NCBI GenBank assembly: GCA_944385475.1
Contig: CALWXJ010000021.1
Coordinates: 22,542 to 86,541, forward strand
Reading direction: 5' to 3'
DNA from: an uncultured Oscillospiraceae bacterium
Lineage (GTDB): Bacteria > Bacillota > Clostridia > Oscillospirales > Oscillospiraceae
DNA length: 64,000 bases
Position numbers and translations under genes: made by a program. The notes under the pieces were generated by a model. The model was not told the DNA's origin. It did no database searches and saw nothing but the letters and a program-made list of their open reading frames with translations. The stretch's first letter is position 1. Each line of letters opens with the position of its first letter. Below are positions 1 to 7,660 of this stretch, one piece after another.

Positions 1-1181
1 ATCGGCACCAGATTGTGCCCGATCCCCCGCATGGAGCCCACCAGAATATCCACTGTCCCCATAAAGGGATAGAAAAAGCACAGGATCCGCAGCTTTTCCG
101 TGGCGGCGGCAATGACTGCCGGGGTAGAGGAATAGATGCGCACCAACTGCGGGGTGAAGATAATGACGCTGCCGCACAATATGATCTGTGCCACCACTAA
201 AGCACCAATGGTGGTCAAGCAGATGCGGACGATGCGCCCGTACTTCCGTGCGCCGTAATTTTGGCTGGTGAAAGAGGCGTTGGTCTGGGCGAAAGAGTTC
301 CCCACAGAATATATAAAGGAGTCGATGCTGTTGGCAGCGGAGTTGGCAGCGATGATGGTCTCCCCGAAGAGATTGACAGAGGACTGGATCACCATATTGG
401 AAAGTGAGAACAGCACCCCCTGCAGGCCGGCGGGAAGCCCCACCTCCAAAATGCCCAGGAGGGTGTCCTTATGAAACCGCATTTTTTGAAGCTCCAGGCG
501 AACGGAGCCCTGCTCCCGCATCAAACAGCGCAGCACCAGCAAGGCAGAGATACACTGGGAGATGACGGTGGCAATGGCAACACCTGCCACGTCCAGGCGG
601 CAGACGATCACGAAAAACAGGTTCAGCACCACATTCACCACGCCGCTGACCATTAAAAAATACAACGGCCTGCGGGTATCACCCACGGCCCGCAGCAGCG
701 CTGCACTGAAGTTATAGAGCATGCTGGCAGGCAGGCCCAGAAAATAGATCCGCAGATACAAGGTGGCAAGGCTGATCAAATTGGGCGGGCACTGCATCCA
801 CGTCAGCACCGTAGGGGCGATCACCACCCCCACAAGGCCCATGAAAAAGCCGCTGAGGAGGCTCAGAGGGATGGCGGTGTGGACCGTGCGGTGGAGGGCG
901 GGGCCATTTTTCGCCCCGTAATTCCGGGAGGCCAGGATGTTGGCGCCGGTGGAAAGGCCCATGAGCAAATTGGTGAGAAGGCCCACAAAGGAGGCGGTGG
1001 AGCCCACTGCGCCCATGGAGTTATCCCCGGCATAGCGCCCCAGCACCACGATGTCTGCGGCGTTAAACAGCAGCTGTAAAATGGCTGAGCAAGTCAGGGG
1101 AATGGCAATGCGCAGCAGCTTGGATAAAATGGGGCCGTTGCACATGTCGATTTCATAAGACCGAACCCGCGCTTTTTCCAT
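1..1181 (-). CDS. MATE family efflux transporter, C-terminal end outside the window
   Basis: The reverse strand reads as a polytopic membrane protein of 393 visible residues whose C-terminal end lies beyond position 1. It begins with a short cytoplasmic stretch followed by hydrophobic helices, and carries the N-terminal NGPI, LQLLFNAADIVVLG and NSMGAVGSTA-type segments typical of MATE exporters. A second set of similar segments around residues 235-290 reflects the two-fold repeat of the fold. MATE proteins expel cationic drugs or metabolites using a Na+ or H+ gradient. The start ATG has an AGGAGGT ribosome site 8 bases upstream. Family members are usually about 450 residues, so roughly 60 residues are missing. 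The substrate cannot be told from the sequence. Confidence 0.9.
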   Translation of the reverse strand, partial: MEKARVRSYEIDMCNGPILSKLLRIAIPLTCSAILQLLFNAADIVVLGRYAGDNSMGAVGSTASFVGLLTNLLMGLSTGANILASRNYGAKNGPALHRTVHTAIPLSLLSGFFMGLVGVVIAPTVLTWMQCPPNLISLATLYLRIYFLGLPASMLYNFSAALLRAVGDTRRPLYFLMVSGVVNVVLNLFFVIVCRLDVAGVAIATVISQCISALLVLRCLMREQGSVRLELQKMRFHKDTLLGILEVGLPAGLQGVLFSLSNMVIQSSVNLFGETIIAANSAANSIDSFIYSVGNSFAQTNASFTSQNYGARKYGRIVRICLTTIGALVVAQIILCGSVIIFTPQLVRIYSSTPAVIAAATEKLRILCFFYPFMGTVDILVGSMRGIGHNLVP

Positions 1182-1245
1182 TGGGTACCTCCTGTTGTCC
1201 GGGGGAGGGCCGTGCCTCCCATGAAATCGGGGAATGGTGGCATTT

Positions 1246-1275
1246 ATTGTAGCATGGCTTTTGCGGAAAAGCCAT
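1246..1275 (-). promoter_or_regulatory. Promoter and inverted repeat ahead of the MATE gene
   Basis: A TACAAT -10 box with an extended TGC is read on the reverse strand at 1251-1246. Directly upstream of it lies a 9-bp inverted repeat, ATGGCTTTT and AAAAGCCAT, with a GCGG centre (1254-1275). The repeat covers the spacer and -35 region, where no good -35 box is seen, so it is a plausible operator for a local repressor or activator. Confidence 0.45.
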
Positions 1276-1377
1276 ACGTTTTCAAGGGAAATTTTTGCTC
1301 CCGCCCTTTGAGGTCAAGGCCAGTGGACAGCCGCGGAAGGGGAAAAGAGGGACTTTTGAAGAATTCATAGGATTGGA

Positions 1378-1406
1378 TTGAAATAAGGAGGCAAAACTGC
1401 TATCAT
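1378..1406 (+). promoter_or_regulatory. Promoter for the DUF368 gene
   Basis: TTGAAA and TATCAT are separated by 17 bases. The implied transcript starts near 1412, which leaves too little leader for the ATG at 1419 and favours the ATG at 1446. Confidence 0.5.
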
Positions 1407-1445
1407 ATTTGCCTGAAAATGTACAATGCGGACAGAGGTTGGCAC

Positions 1446-2291
1446 ATGGCGCATAAATCTGAAAAAAATCAGTGGTTATTGGCGGCAAAATATTTGCTTT
1501 GCGGCGCTTTGATTGGCGTGGGTGCAATTTTGCCGGGGGTATCCGGGGGCGTGTTGGCGGTGGTGTTTGATGTGTACCGCCCCATGATGGAAATCCTGAC
1601 CCACCCCCGCAGGGCGCTGCCCCGTTACTGGCGGATGTTTGCCCTGATAGGGGCAGGGGCGGCAGCGGGCTTTCTGGGGTTTGCCAGGGGGCTGGCAGCA
1701 GTTTATGAGTATTCCGATACCGTGGCCGTCTGGCTGTTTATCGGGCTGATCGCCGGTACGGTGCCTGCCCTGATGAAGGAAGCTGGCAAGGAAGGCCGCT
1801 GCTGCGCATCTTATATCAGCATGGCTCTTTGCGCCGCAGCCATGTTCTCTGGTTTATTCTATGTCCGCCATGTGGCGCATACGGTGGTAGAGCCTAATTT
1901 TTGGTGGTACAATTTCTGCGGCGCGCTGATCGGTATGGGTGTGGTGATCCCAGGCATGACCTCGTCCCCGGTGATGATGGCGCTGGGGCTGTATCAGCCG
2001 CTGCTGGAGGGCCTTTCCCACATGGATGTAGCGGTGATATCGGCCTGCCTTCCGGGGATGCTGGTTACCATCGCCCTGCTGGCCCGGCTGGTGACATGGA
2101 TGTTCCAAAAGCATTATCCCGTGGCTTTCCACGGCATTGTGGGCATCGTCCTTGCCTCTACACTGGTGATTATCCCAGTGAGCTATGGGAATTTTGGAGA
2201 GATCGTGCTCTCCGCTTTGTGCTGCGGCGGGGGATTTGCCCTGGCCTTGCTGCTGGCCCGGCTGGGAGGGCCGGAGACCCAGGGGGCGTGA
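1446..2291 (+). CDS. DUF368 family membrane protein, PopT-type polyprenyl-phosphate transporter
   Basis: The 281-residue product has about eight hydrophobic helices and two copies of the diagnostic DUF368 motif: GAILPGVSGG near residues 26-35 and GVVIPGMTSS near 165-175. The two copies suggest an inverted-repeat fold. Members of this family (PopT) have been shown to return undecaprenyl phosphate to the inner face of the membrane so it can carry peptidoglycan and teichoic acid precursors again. The ATG at 1446 is chosen over 1419 because AGAGG lies 8 bases upstream and the predicted transcript starts at about 1412. The gene stands alone between its own promoter and a strong terminator. Confidence 0.85.
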   Translation: MAHKSEKNQWLLAAKYLLCGALIGVGAILPGVSGGVLAVVFDVYRPMMEILTHPRRALPRYWRMFALIGAGAAAGFLGFARGLAAVYEYSDTVAVWLFIGLIAGTVPALMKEAGKEGRCCASYISMALCAAAMFSGLFYVRHVAHTVVEPNFWWYNFCGALIGMGVVIPGMTSSPVMMALGLYQPLLEGLSHMDVAVISACLPGMLVTIALLARLVTWMFQKHYPVAFHGIVGIVLASTLVIIPVSYGNFGEIVLSALCCGGGFALALLLARLGGPETQGA

Positions 2292-2293
2292 AG

Positions 2294-2343
2294 AAAAACA
2301 ATACGGCCCCGGGAGCTTTTGCTCCCGGGGCCGTATTGTTTTT
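2294..2343. terminator. Bidirectional terminator between DUF368 and EamA genes
   Basis: A 20-bp perfect stem (2297-2316 with 2321-2340) closes on a TTTT loop and is flanked by A and T runs. It can stop transcripts from both converging genes. Confidence 0.9.
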
Positions 2344-2356
2344 CTCAAAAGAGGAA

Positions 2357-3283
2357 TCACAGGTCCAAAAATCCCATCACAGCAATGCCTGCTACAATCA
2401 GTACGATCATAGCATAGTGCTTCCAGGAGAGCTTTTCCTTCAAAAAGATCCGGCTCCAAAGAACGGAGGCAGCACAGTAGGAGGAGATGATGGGGGCAGA
2501 CATAGCCAGGTGCTCCGTGTCTGCCACGGCATAGATGTAGGCAAACTGACCAGCCGTCTCAAAGATGGCGCCGGTGTATTTGGGCGCTTCCATCCGGGAT
2601 ACCAGACGGTCTTTTTTTATCAGTACCACATAGATAAAGCAGAAAATGCCTGATAGCAAAAATGTCAGCTCATAGGCCACGTTTGCGCTGGCCTCATAGT
2701 CCTCCACCACGGCAGCCAGGCGCTCCAGCACCCGGTTGTCAGCAAAGGTGCCCAGGGCATCCAGCAGGCAGTAGGCCACAGGCAGCGCCAGGGCCAAAAA
2801 GCTCTTGCTGTACTTATAATTGCCGATCTCCTGCCGGGCCTCCCGCAATGCCGGATCTTCCCGGGCATCCACCACTCCCAGGCCGATGGCACCCACGCAC
2901 ACCAGCAGCACCGCAAACAGCGCCAGGGGGGAGTAGCCCTCCATCCCCACGAACACCAGGGTCATCACCGCCACCAGCGCTCCGGAGGAGTTGCAGATGG
3001 GGGAGGAGATGGAAAGTTCGATATAGCGAAGCCCCAGATAGCCCATGGTCATGGATCCGATGTACAGCAGCGATACCGGAAGGTATGTCCACAGGATCTG
3101 CAGATTGATGACCGTACCCCCCACGAAGATCTCATAGGCGGCGTGCAGGCCCATCACGATGCCCACCGCCATCACCATCTTCAAGTGGCTGTACCGGTCG
3201 GAAGCGTCCCGGCAGCCGATTTTGGAAAAGAGGTCTGATCCGCTCCAGCACAAAAGCGCAATAATGGAAAGCCAAAACCACAT
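2357..3283 (-). CDS. EamA/DMT family transporter
   Basis: The 308-residue protein consists almost entirely of hydrophobic helices, about ten by eye. A charged loop near residues 130-150 separates the two halves, as in the drug/metabolite transporter superfamily. The C-terminal half keeps the family pattern of a helix, a short FLKEKLSW-type amphipathic stretch and a final helix. Such proteins move metabolites or amino acids across the membrane; the substrate is unknown. The ATG at 3283 has AAAGGAG upstream, so the longer upstream extension is not used. It lies about 107 bases after the methionine gamma-lyase-like gene on the same strand and may be cotranscribed with it. Confidence 0.8.
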   Translation of the reverse strand: MWFWLSIIALLCWSGSDLFSKIGCRDASDRYSHLKMVMAVGIVMGLHAAYEIFVGGTVINLQILWTYLPVSLLYIGSMTMGYLGLRYIELSISSPICNSSGALVAVMTLVFVGMEGYSPLALFAVLLVCVGAIGLGVVDAREDPALREARQEIGNYKYSKSFLALALPVAYCLLDALGTFADNRVLERLAAVVEDYEASANVAYELTFLLSGIFCFIYVVLIKKDRLVSRMEAPKYTGAIFETAGQFAYIYAVADTEHLAMSAPIISSYCAASVLWSRIFLKEKLSWKHYAMIVLIVAGIAVMGFLDL

Positions 3284-3389
3284 AATCTGTTTCTCCTTTA
3301 TCTTTTTACATACACAAGTGAAAAACGCGGTGGGACAAGATACCGTATCTGTATCCCCACGATCCCCGGTCCAAAAGCCCGGAAAAAAC

Positions 3390-4682
3390 TCAGGGCAAAG
3401 AGACAAGCCCGGCGTCCAGGAGCTTTTGCAGACTGTTGAGAATCCCCAATTTGGCGTGGTACCACGTCAGTCCACCCTGGAAATAGACGGCATAGGGGGA
3501 GCGGATGGGGCCATCGGCGGAGAGCTCAATGGAGCTGCCCTGGACAAAGGCGCCAGCTGCCATAATTACATCGCTGTCATACCCCGGCATGGACCAGGGT
3601 TCCGGCGTGACATAGCTGTCCACCGGGGCGGCGGACTGGATACCCTTGCAGAAGGCCACCATGGCCTCGGCGCTGCCCAAAGTCACCGCCTGAATGATAT
3701 CGTGGCGGTCCTCCTTGGCTCCCGGCACACAGGGAAATCCCAGGGACTCATAGATATTGGCGGCAAATACCGCGCCTTTCAAAGCCCCGGCCACGACCGT
3801 GGGGGAGAGGAAGAGCCCCTGGTAAAAGGCGGGCATCAATCCCAGGTTGGCCCCTACTTCCTGCCCCAGGCCGGGGGCGGAGAGGCGGTAGGCACAGCGA
3901 TCCACGCACTCTTTCGTGCCGCAGATATATCCTCCGATGGGGGCCAGGCCGCCTCCGGGGTTTTTGATGAGGCTCCCTACCACCATGTCCGCTCCGTAGT
4001 CAGAGGGCTCCAGGGTCTCCACAAATTCTCCGTAACAGTTGTCCACCATGATCTTCACATCCGGCTTGATGGACTTACAAAAGGAGATAAGCTCGCCGAT
4101 TTGGGCAGGAGAGAAGCTGGGCCGGGTGGCGTAGCCCTTGGAGCGCTGAATAGTAATGAGCTTTGTGCGGGCATGGATCTTCTGGCGGATGGCGTCATAG
4201 TCAAAAGAGCCGTCAGGTTTTAAATCTGCCTGGGCATAGGTCACGCCGTATTCCCGCAAAGAGCATTTGCTGGGCCGGATGCCGATGACCTCCTCCAGCG
4301 TGTCATACGGGGCGCCAACAGGGCTGAGCAGCTCGTCCCCGGGCAGGAGATTGGCGCTTAAGGCCACGGTCAGAGCGTGGGTACCGCAAGTGATCTGGGG
4401 ACGCACCAGCGCGGCCTCTGTATGAAAGACATCTGCATATACCCGCTCCAGGTTATCCCGTCCGTCATCGTTGTAGCCGTAGCCCGTGGTGGCGGCAAAA
4501 TGTGTGGCGTTGACCCGGTTTTTCTGCATGGCGGCAAGGACCTTGAGCTGGTTATGCTCCGCTGTGCGGTCGATTTGATCGAATCTGGGGCGCAGCTGCT
4601 GCAAAATTGCCTCGCCGTATTCATATACAGCCGGGCAGATCCCCAATTGCGTATACATGGTTTCAATCCCCATCGTATTCAT
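3390..4682 (-). CDS. Methionine gamma-lyase family protein (YnbB-like PLP enzyme)
   Basis: The 430-residue protein belongs to the PLP fold type I group often annotated as aluminium-resistance protein or methionine gamma-lyase family. A QITCGTHAL segment near residue 97 and a SLIKNPGGG segment near residue 240, whose lysine should bind PLP, support this. Relatives split carbon-sulfur bonds of amino acids, but this YnbB branch lacks a proven substrate. The start codon overlaps the end of the upstream AbrB-type gene by 20 bases, which suggests translational coupling. A second ATG at 4673 with AAAGGA upstream is an equally good start. The EamA transporter downstream could export or import its substrate; that link is an inference. 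Confidence 0.85.
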   Translation of the reverse strand: MNTMGIETMYTQLGICPAVYEYGEAILQQLRPRFDQIDRTAEHNQLKVLAAMQKNRVNATHFAATTGYGYNDDGRDNLERVYADVFHTEAALVRPQITCGTHALTVALSANLLPGDELLSPVGAPYDTLEEVIGIRPSKCSLREYGVTYAQADLKPDGSFDYDAIRQKIHARTKLITIQRSKGYATRPSFSPAQIGELISFCKSIKPDVKIMVDNCYGEFVETLEPSDYGADMVVGSLIKNPGGGLAPIGGYICGTKECVDRCAYRLSAPGLGQEVGANLGLMPAFYQGLFLSPTVVAGALKGAVFAANIYESLGFPCVPGAKEDRHDIIQAVTLGSAEAMVAFCKGIQSAAPVDSYVTPEPWSMPGYDSDVIMAAGAFVQGSSIELSADGPIRSPYAVYFQGGLTWYHAKLGILNSLQKLLDAGLVSLP

Positions 4683-4905
4683 CCTTTTTCCCTAAAATTT
4701 CATCCGCCAGATCGTGGAGGATCTCCGGCCTCGTCACCACCAGGCCGGAACGCTCGTTGCCCAGGATCAGGAGGGTATCTCCCGGGGAGATCCCAAAATA
4801 GCGCCGGGCTTCCTGAGGGATAACGATCTGGCCCCGGTCTCCCACTTTGGCAGTACCGAAGACCCGGTTTTTTGACTGTCCCAGCACATGCTTTCCACCA
4901 GCCAA
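4663..4905 (-). CDS. AbrB/SpoVT-type transcription regulator
   Basis: The product contains the swapped-hairpin AbrB fold: GTAKVGDRGQIVIPQEARR followed by an FGISPGDTLLILG turn. This resembles small Clostridial regulators of about 80 residues. No ATG is available in frame. A TTG at 4905 with AAGGGGG 8 bases upstream is chosen because a promoter at 4948-4976 places the transcript start near 4941, excluding the TTG further upstream. A GTG at 4887 is an alternative. The gene overlaps the PLP enzyme gene and probably controls this small operon. Confidence 0.75.
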   Translation of the reverse strand: MAGGKHVLGQSKNRVFGTAKVGDRGQIVIPQEARRYFGISPGDTLLILGNERSGLVVTRPEILHDLADEILGKKDEYDGD

Positions 4906-4947
4906 GCCATGAGCCCCCTTTGGTTCATATTTTTCACACAAGTATGA

Positions 4948-4976
4948 ATTATAACGCCTGCAGAGAGTGGATGCAA
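4948..4976 (-). promoter_or_regulatory. Promoter of the AbrB / PLP enzyme operon
   Basis: On the reverse strand, TTGCAT (4976-4971) and a perfect TATAAT (4953-4948) are 17 bases apart. Confidence 0.7.
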
Positions 4977-5142
4977 GAAGAAACTGCAAAAAATACGGTT
5001 ATTTTTACCATTGGGGAAAAAGAGCCTGAACATGGACAGGAAACGGCTATTTTGCTTGAAAGGGGTGGAAAAGCCGCACTTCCTATGGTATGATCTGAGC
5101 AGAAAAAACAGGGGAGGAACGTGGGTTTAAAAGGAGGGTGGC

Positions 5143-5649
5143 ATGAAGAGGAGATGGAGAAAAATCCTATCTGGGGCACTTGCGCTTTGCGGGGTCGCCT
5201 TTGTCCTGATTTATACCCGTCCGCTGACCATTGAGCAGCGATATCCCTTTTTGGATCTGTCAGAGTGCACACAGATTCGGGGGTATTATGACAGGGGGGA
5301 AGGCGCTGCACCGATTCCGTTCCTCCTTCAGACAGGGGACCCGGATTTCCAGGAGCTTTTGGAGCTGTTCCACCGTCCTGCTTTTCGCACCAAGGTGAGC
5401 AACCTCCTCCCCTCTGGGACGAAGGTCCACCGCTATGAGGAGGGGGATTTCTGCTGGTCCGTCATGTTCCGCTTCGAAGAAGTCCTCTTTCCTGACGGCA
5501 GCGCCGGCAGCGGGGACATGCTGCATGTGGACAATTTCTTTGGAAAAGTGACCCTGTCGTTCGATGGAGAGAATATTTCATGCACGGTTGAAAATCAGGA
5601 ACAGTGGCTGCGGGAAGTGATGGACATCATCACCCGGTACCCCCAGTGA
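5143..5649 (+). CDS. Uncharacterised membrane-anchored protein
   Basis: The 168-residue product starts with a positively charged segment and one hydrophobic helix (residues 8-25), so it is likely anchored in the membrane or secreted with the rest outside. The remaining sequence is mixed and acidic, with no motif I recognise. AAAGGAGG lies 7 bases before the ATG, a strong ribosome site. It stands alone, with the convergent NlpC/P60 gene downstream. No function can be proposed. Confidence 0.7.
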   Translation: MKRRWRKILSGALALCGVAFVLIYTRPLTIEQRYPFLDLSECTQIRGYYDRGEGAAPIPFLLQTGDPDFQELLELFHRPAFRTKVSNLLPSGTKVHRYEEGDFCWSVMFRFEEVLFPDGSAGSGDMLHVDNFFGKVTLSFDGENISCTVENQEQWLREVMDIITRYPQ

Positions 5650-5749
5650 GGATACGGGTCTTTTGAAGGAATCCGCTGCCGGAAAGAAGAGGAGGACGCC
5701 TGGGAGCTCACGGATCCGGAAGGAGCAAAGGCATCCAATTCCCTGAAAA

Positions 5750-5786
5750 AGAATAAAAAAACGGCGGCACGCATTGCGTGCCGCCG
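5750..5786 (-). terminator. Terminator of the NlpC/P60 gene
   Basis: An 11-bp stem (5762-5772 with 5776-5786) is followed on the reverse strand by six T residues. Confidence 0.85.
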
Positions 5787-5803
5787 AAATGGTTATAGGA
5801 GGA

Positions 5804-6703
5804 TCAAAGGTGAAGTCCGCCCACAAAGTAACGGTTGTAGTAGCCACTGGTCAGGTCACTGATGATCACACCGCCGGATCTGGAAGAAGAGGCGTGAATG
5901 AACTGACCATTGCCCACATAGATGCCGGTATGGGAGCAGGCCTTGCCGGCGTTGAGACTGGGATCGTTGAAGAACACCAGATCGCCGGGCTGCAGGGCGC
6001 CCACGCTCCAAACCTTGGTGCCAAGACCGCTTTGCCACTGAGAGGTGGCGGAGTGGGGCAGAGCGTATCCAAACTGCTGGTAGATGTACATGGTGTAGCC
6101 GGAACAGTCAAATCCACTGGGGGAAGCGCCGCCGTACACATAACGCACGCCTAAGTACTGCTGGGCCAGATCCACCACGGAAGACCCCGAGGAGCTGGCG
6201 GTGGATTGGGTCAGGTCCAGAAGATCGCTCCGGATGTACCCTTCCGTGCCGTACTGGCAGGTGACATCGTACCATCCGTCTTCAAACCCGTTGACCGTTA
6301 CCGTGGTCCCCTGGGTCAGCGTGGCCACAGCTTCGGCATCGGTAGAGGGACCGGAGCGGACATAGGCGCTGGAGACGCTGACCCGTCCGGGAGCTTCGAA
6401 TACATTGTCCTGGTCGATCACCACATAATCCGCGGAGAGATAGCCGATCATGCCATCGAAATTCACCTTGTACCAGCCATCGGTCTCATCGTCCAAAATG
6501 GCCACGGCAACGCCCTTGTCCAAGTTGGTGAGGATCTCGGTGGAGGTGGAGGGCCCTTCCCGTAGACGAAGGGGGGAATCGGTGGTGGCGCCTACGCCAA
6601 TGGCGAGGTCACCTTCGGCGGCCCAGGCGGATGCGGTCATCATCAAAGTCGCCAGAGAGGCAAAGAGGAAAGCTCTGGAGACTTTTCCCAGAAAGTGTGT
6701 CAT
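5804..6703 (-). CDS. Secreted SH3-domain NlpC/P60 peptidoglycan hydrolase
   Basis: The 299-residue protein has a signal peptide (residues 1-28, cleavage after ASAWA). Two bacterial SH3 domains follow (about 32-98 and 104-163), each with the LRxGPST and GWYxV patterns. A short serine-rich linker leads to an NlpC/P60 domain from about 174 to the end. The predicted catalytic triad is Cys200 in FDCSGY, His258 in CSHTGIY and His270 in QFIHAS. Such enzymes cut the D-glutamyl to diamino-acid bond of stem peptides outside the cell and help daughter-cell separation or wall turnover. AAAGGA is 9 bases before the ATG. The upstream small gene lies 47 bases away on the same strand and may share its promoter. 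Confidence 0.9.
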   Translation of the reverse strand: MTHFLGKVSRAFLFASLATLMMTASAWAAEGDLAIGVGATTDSPLRLREGPSTSTEILTNLDKGVAVAILDDETDGWYKVNFDGMIGYLSADYVVIDQDNVFEAPGRVSVSSAYVRSGPSTDAEAVATLTQGTTVTVNGFEDGWYDVTCQYGTEGYIRSDLLDLTQSTASSSGSSVVDLAQQYLGVRYVYGGASPSGFDCSGYTMYIYQQFGYALPHSATSQWQSGLGTKVWSVGALQPGDLVFFNDPSLNAGKACSHTGIYVGNGQFIHASSSRSGGVIISDLTSGYYNRYFVGGLHL

Positions 6704-6750
6704 TGGTCAGCGTCCTTTCGTCATAGCATTTGTGAAGAGGTGCGAAGAAA

Positions 6751-7059
6751 TTATTTTTCTTTTCCTGATAAAGCCCGATCCAGCCAAATGGCAGCGATGT
6801 CCATGGCAGAATACAGGCTGTCTTTTTCACTTTTTTTCACCACCCGGTCCCGGGAGCGCAGGTCAGGATCTGTCAGCTGCAGCTGGATGGAGACTTTGTC
6901 CGCTACTTCCAGGTCCTGTTCTTTCTTGGTGCTGAGGATCTGCATCATGATGATATATTTTTCAGCCATCGTCCCGTAATAGATCAAATTATCGATCCGC
7001 CGCAGGGGATGGCCCTTGTACATCAGACCTTCTGCCTTGGGGGTTTTGCCGTCTGCCAT
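6751..7059 (-). CDS. Uncharacterised small protein
   Basis: The ATG at 7059 with AAAGGAG upstream gives 102 residues. The sequence is rich in charged and polar residues, with an MYKGHPLRRIDNLIYYG segment near residue 13. It has no signal peptide or membrane helix. I do not recognise the family. It is preceded by a near-consensus promoter flanked by repeated GTTACA motifs, so its expression is probably regulated. It lies 47 bases before the NlpC/P60 gene on the same strand. Confidence 0.65.
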   Translation of the reverse strand: MADGKTPKAEGLMYKGHPLRRIDNLIYYGTMAEKYIIMMQILSTKKEQDLEVADKVSIQLQLTDPDLRSRDRVVKKSEKDSLYSAMDIAAIWLDRALSGKEK

Positions 7060-7088
7060 GAAAACACTCCTTTGAAAAATGTAACCGA

Positions 7089-7117
7089 ATTGTAACATAT
7101 TTTATCCATTTTGTCAA
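7089..7117 (-). promoter_or_regulatory. Near-consensus promoter with flanking GTTACA repeats
   Basis: Reverse-strand TTGACA (7117-7112) and TACAAT (7094-7089) are 17 bases apart. GTTACA or its complement occurs three times around this promoter, near 7082, 7092 and 7125. This could be an operator. Confidence 0.75.
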
Positions 7118-7200
7118 CAATGGGTTACAAAGAAAATCCTGGGAAAAAACTGGAACTTCTCAGAAAGGGTCAACCGCTGGAAGAAAAGGTGGAACAGGCA

Positions 7201-7236
7201 AAAAAATTCCCGCGGAGTTTTCTCCGCGGGAATTTT
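7201..7236 (-). terminator. Terminator of ireB
   Basis: A 15-bp stem (7203-7217 with 7222-7236) is followed by a T run on the reverse strand. T residues on the forward side make it two-way. Confidence 0.85.
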
Positions 7237-7246
7237 ACTGTTTTTT

Positions 7247-7495
7247 TTATTGGGGATCCAGGTAGCGCCGCACCAGAACCTGCAGCAGCTCATCCCGGTC
7301 AATTTTACGGATGAGGGTCCGGGCGTTGTTGTGGTTAGTGATATAGGTGGGGTCCTCTGACAGAATGTAGCCTACAATCTGATTGATGGGGTTGTACCCC
7401 TTTTCCTCAAGAGCGCGGTAGACCGCCGTCAGGATCTGGCGGATCTCTGCGTCTTTATCAAGCTTGAGACTGAATTTTTGCGTAAAATCATCCAT
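7247..7495 (-). CDS. ireB: IreB family regulatory phosphoprotein (UPF0297)
   Basis: The 82-residue product matches the IreB/DUF965 family almost end to end, with the hallmark [17 protein letters not shown] segment near residues 32-48 and the RKIDRDELL ending. In Enterococcus faecalis IreB is phosphorylated by the PASTA-domain Ser/Thr kinase IreK and limits cephalosporin resistance, acting in the cytoplasm. In many Firmicutes this gene sits next to ruvX; here it follows pheT instead. It has its own promoter (7556-7584) and terminator, so it is likely a single-gene unit. Confidence 0.92.
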   Translation of the reverse strand: MDDFTQKFSLKLDKDAEIRQILTAVYRALEEKGYNPINQIVGYILSEDPTYITNHNNARTLIRKIDRDELLQVLVRRYLDPQ

Positions 7496-7555
7496 TCGGA
7501 CACCGCCTTTCTATCGGAGAGTCGAAACTCGCCGGGAGGTTACATGCTGCCATAT

Positions 7556-7584
7556 AGTATACTCGATTTCAGGAAAAGTGTAAA
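7556..7584 (-). promoter_or_regulatory. ireB promoter
   Basis: Reverse-strand TTTACA (7584-7579) and TATACT (7561-7556) are 17 bases apart. Confidence 0.65.
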
Positions 7585-7618
7585 GGGTTTTGAAAAGTTT
7601 TTTCCCCTGAAGAAAGTA

Positions 7619-7645
7619 CCTGCCGGGGAGGATTTCCCCGGCAGG
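7619..7645 (-). terminator. Hairpin after pheT
   Basis: An 11-bp stem (7619-7629 with 7635-7645) lies just past the pheT stop. There is no clear T run on the reverse strand, so termination may be incomplete. Confidence 0.5.
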
Positions 7646-7660
7646 CAGGCGAATTGATTT

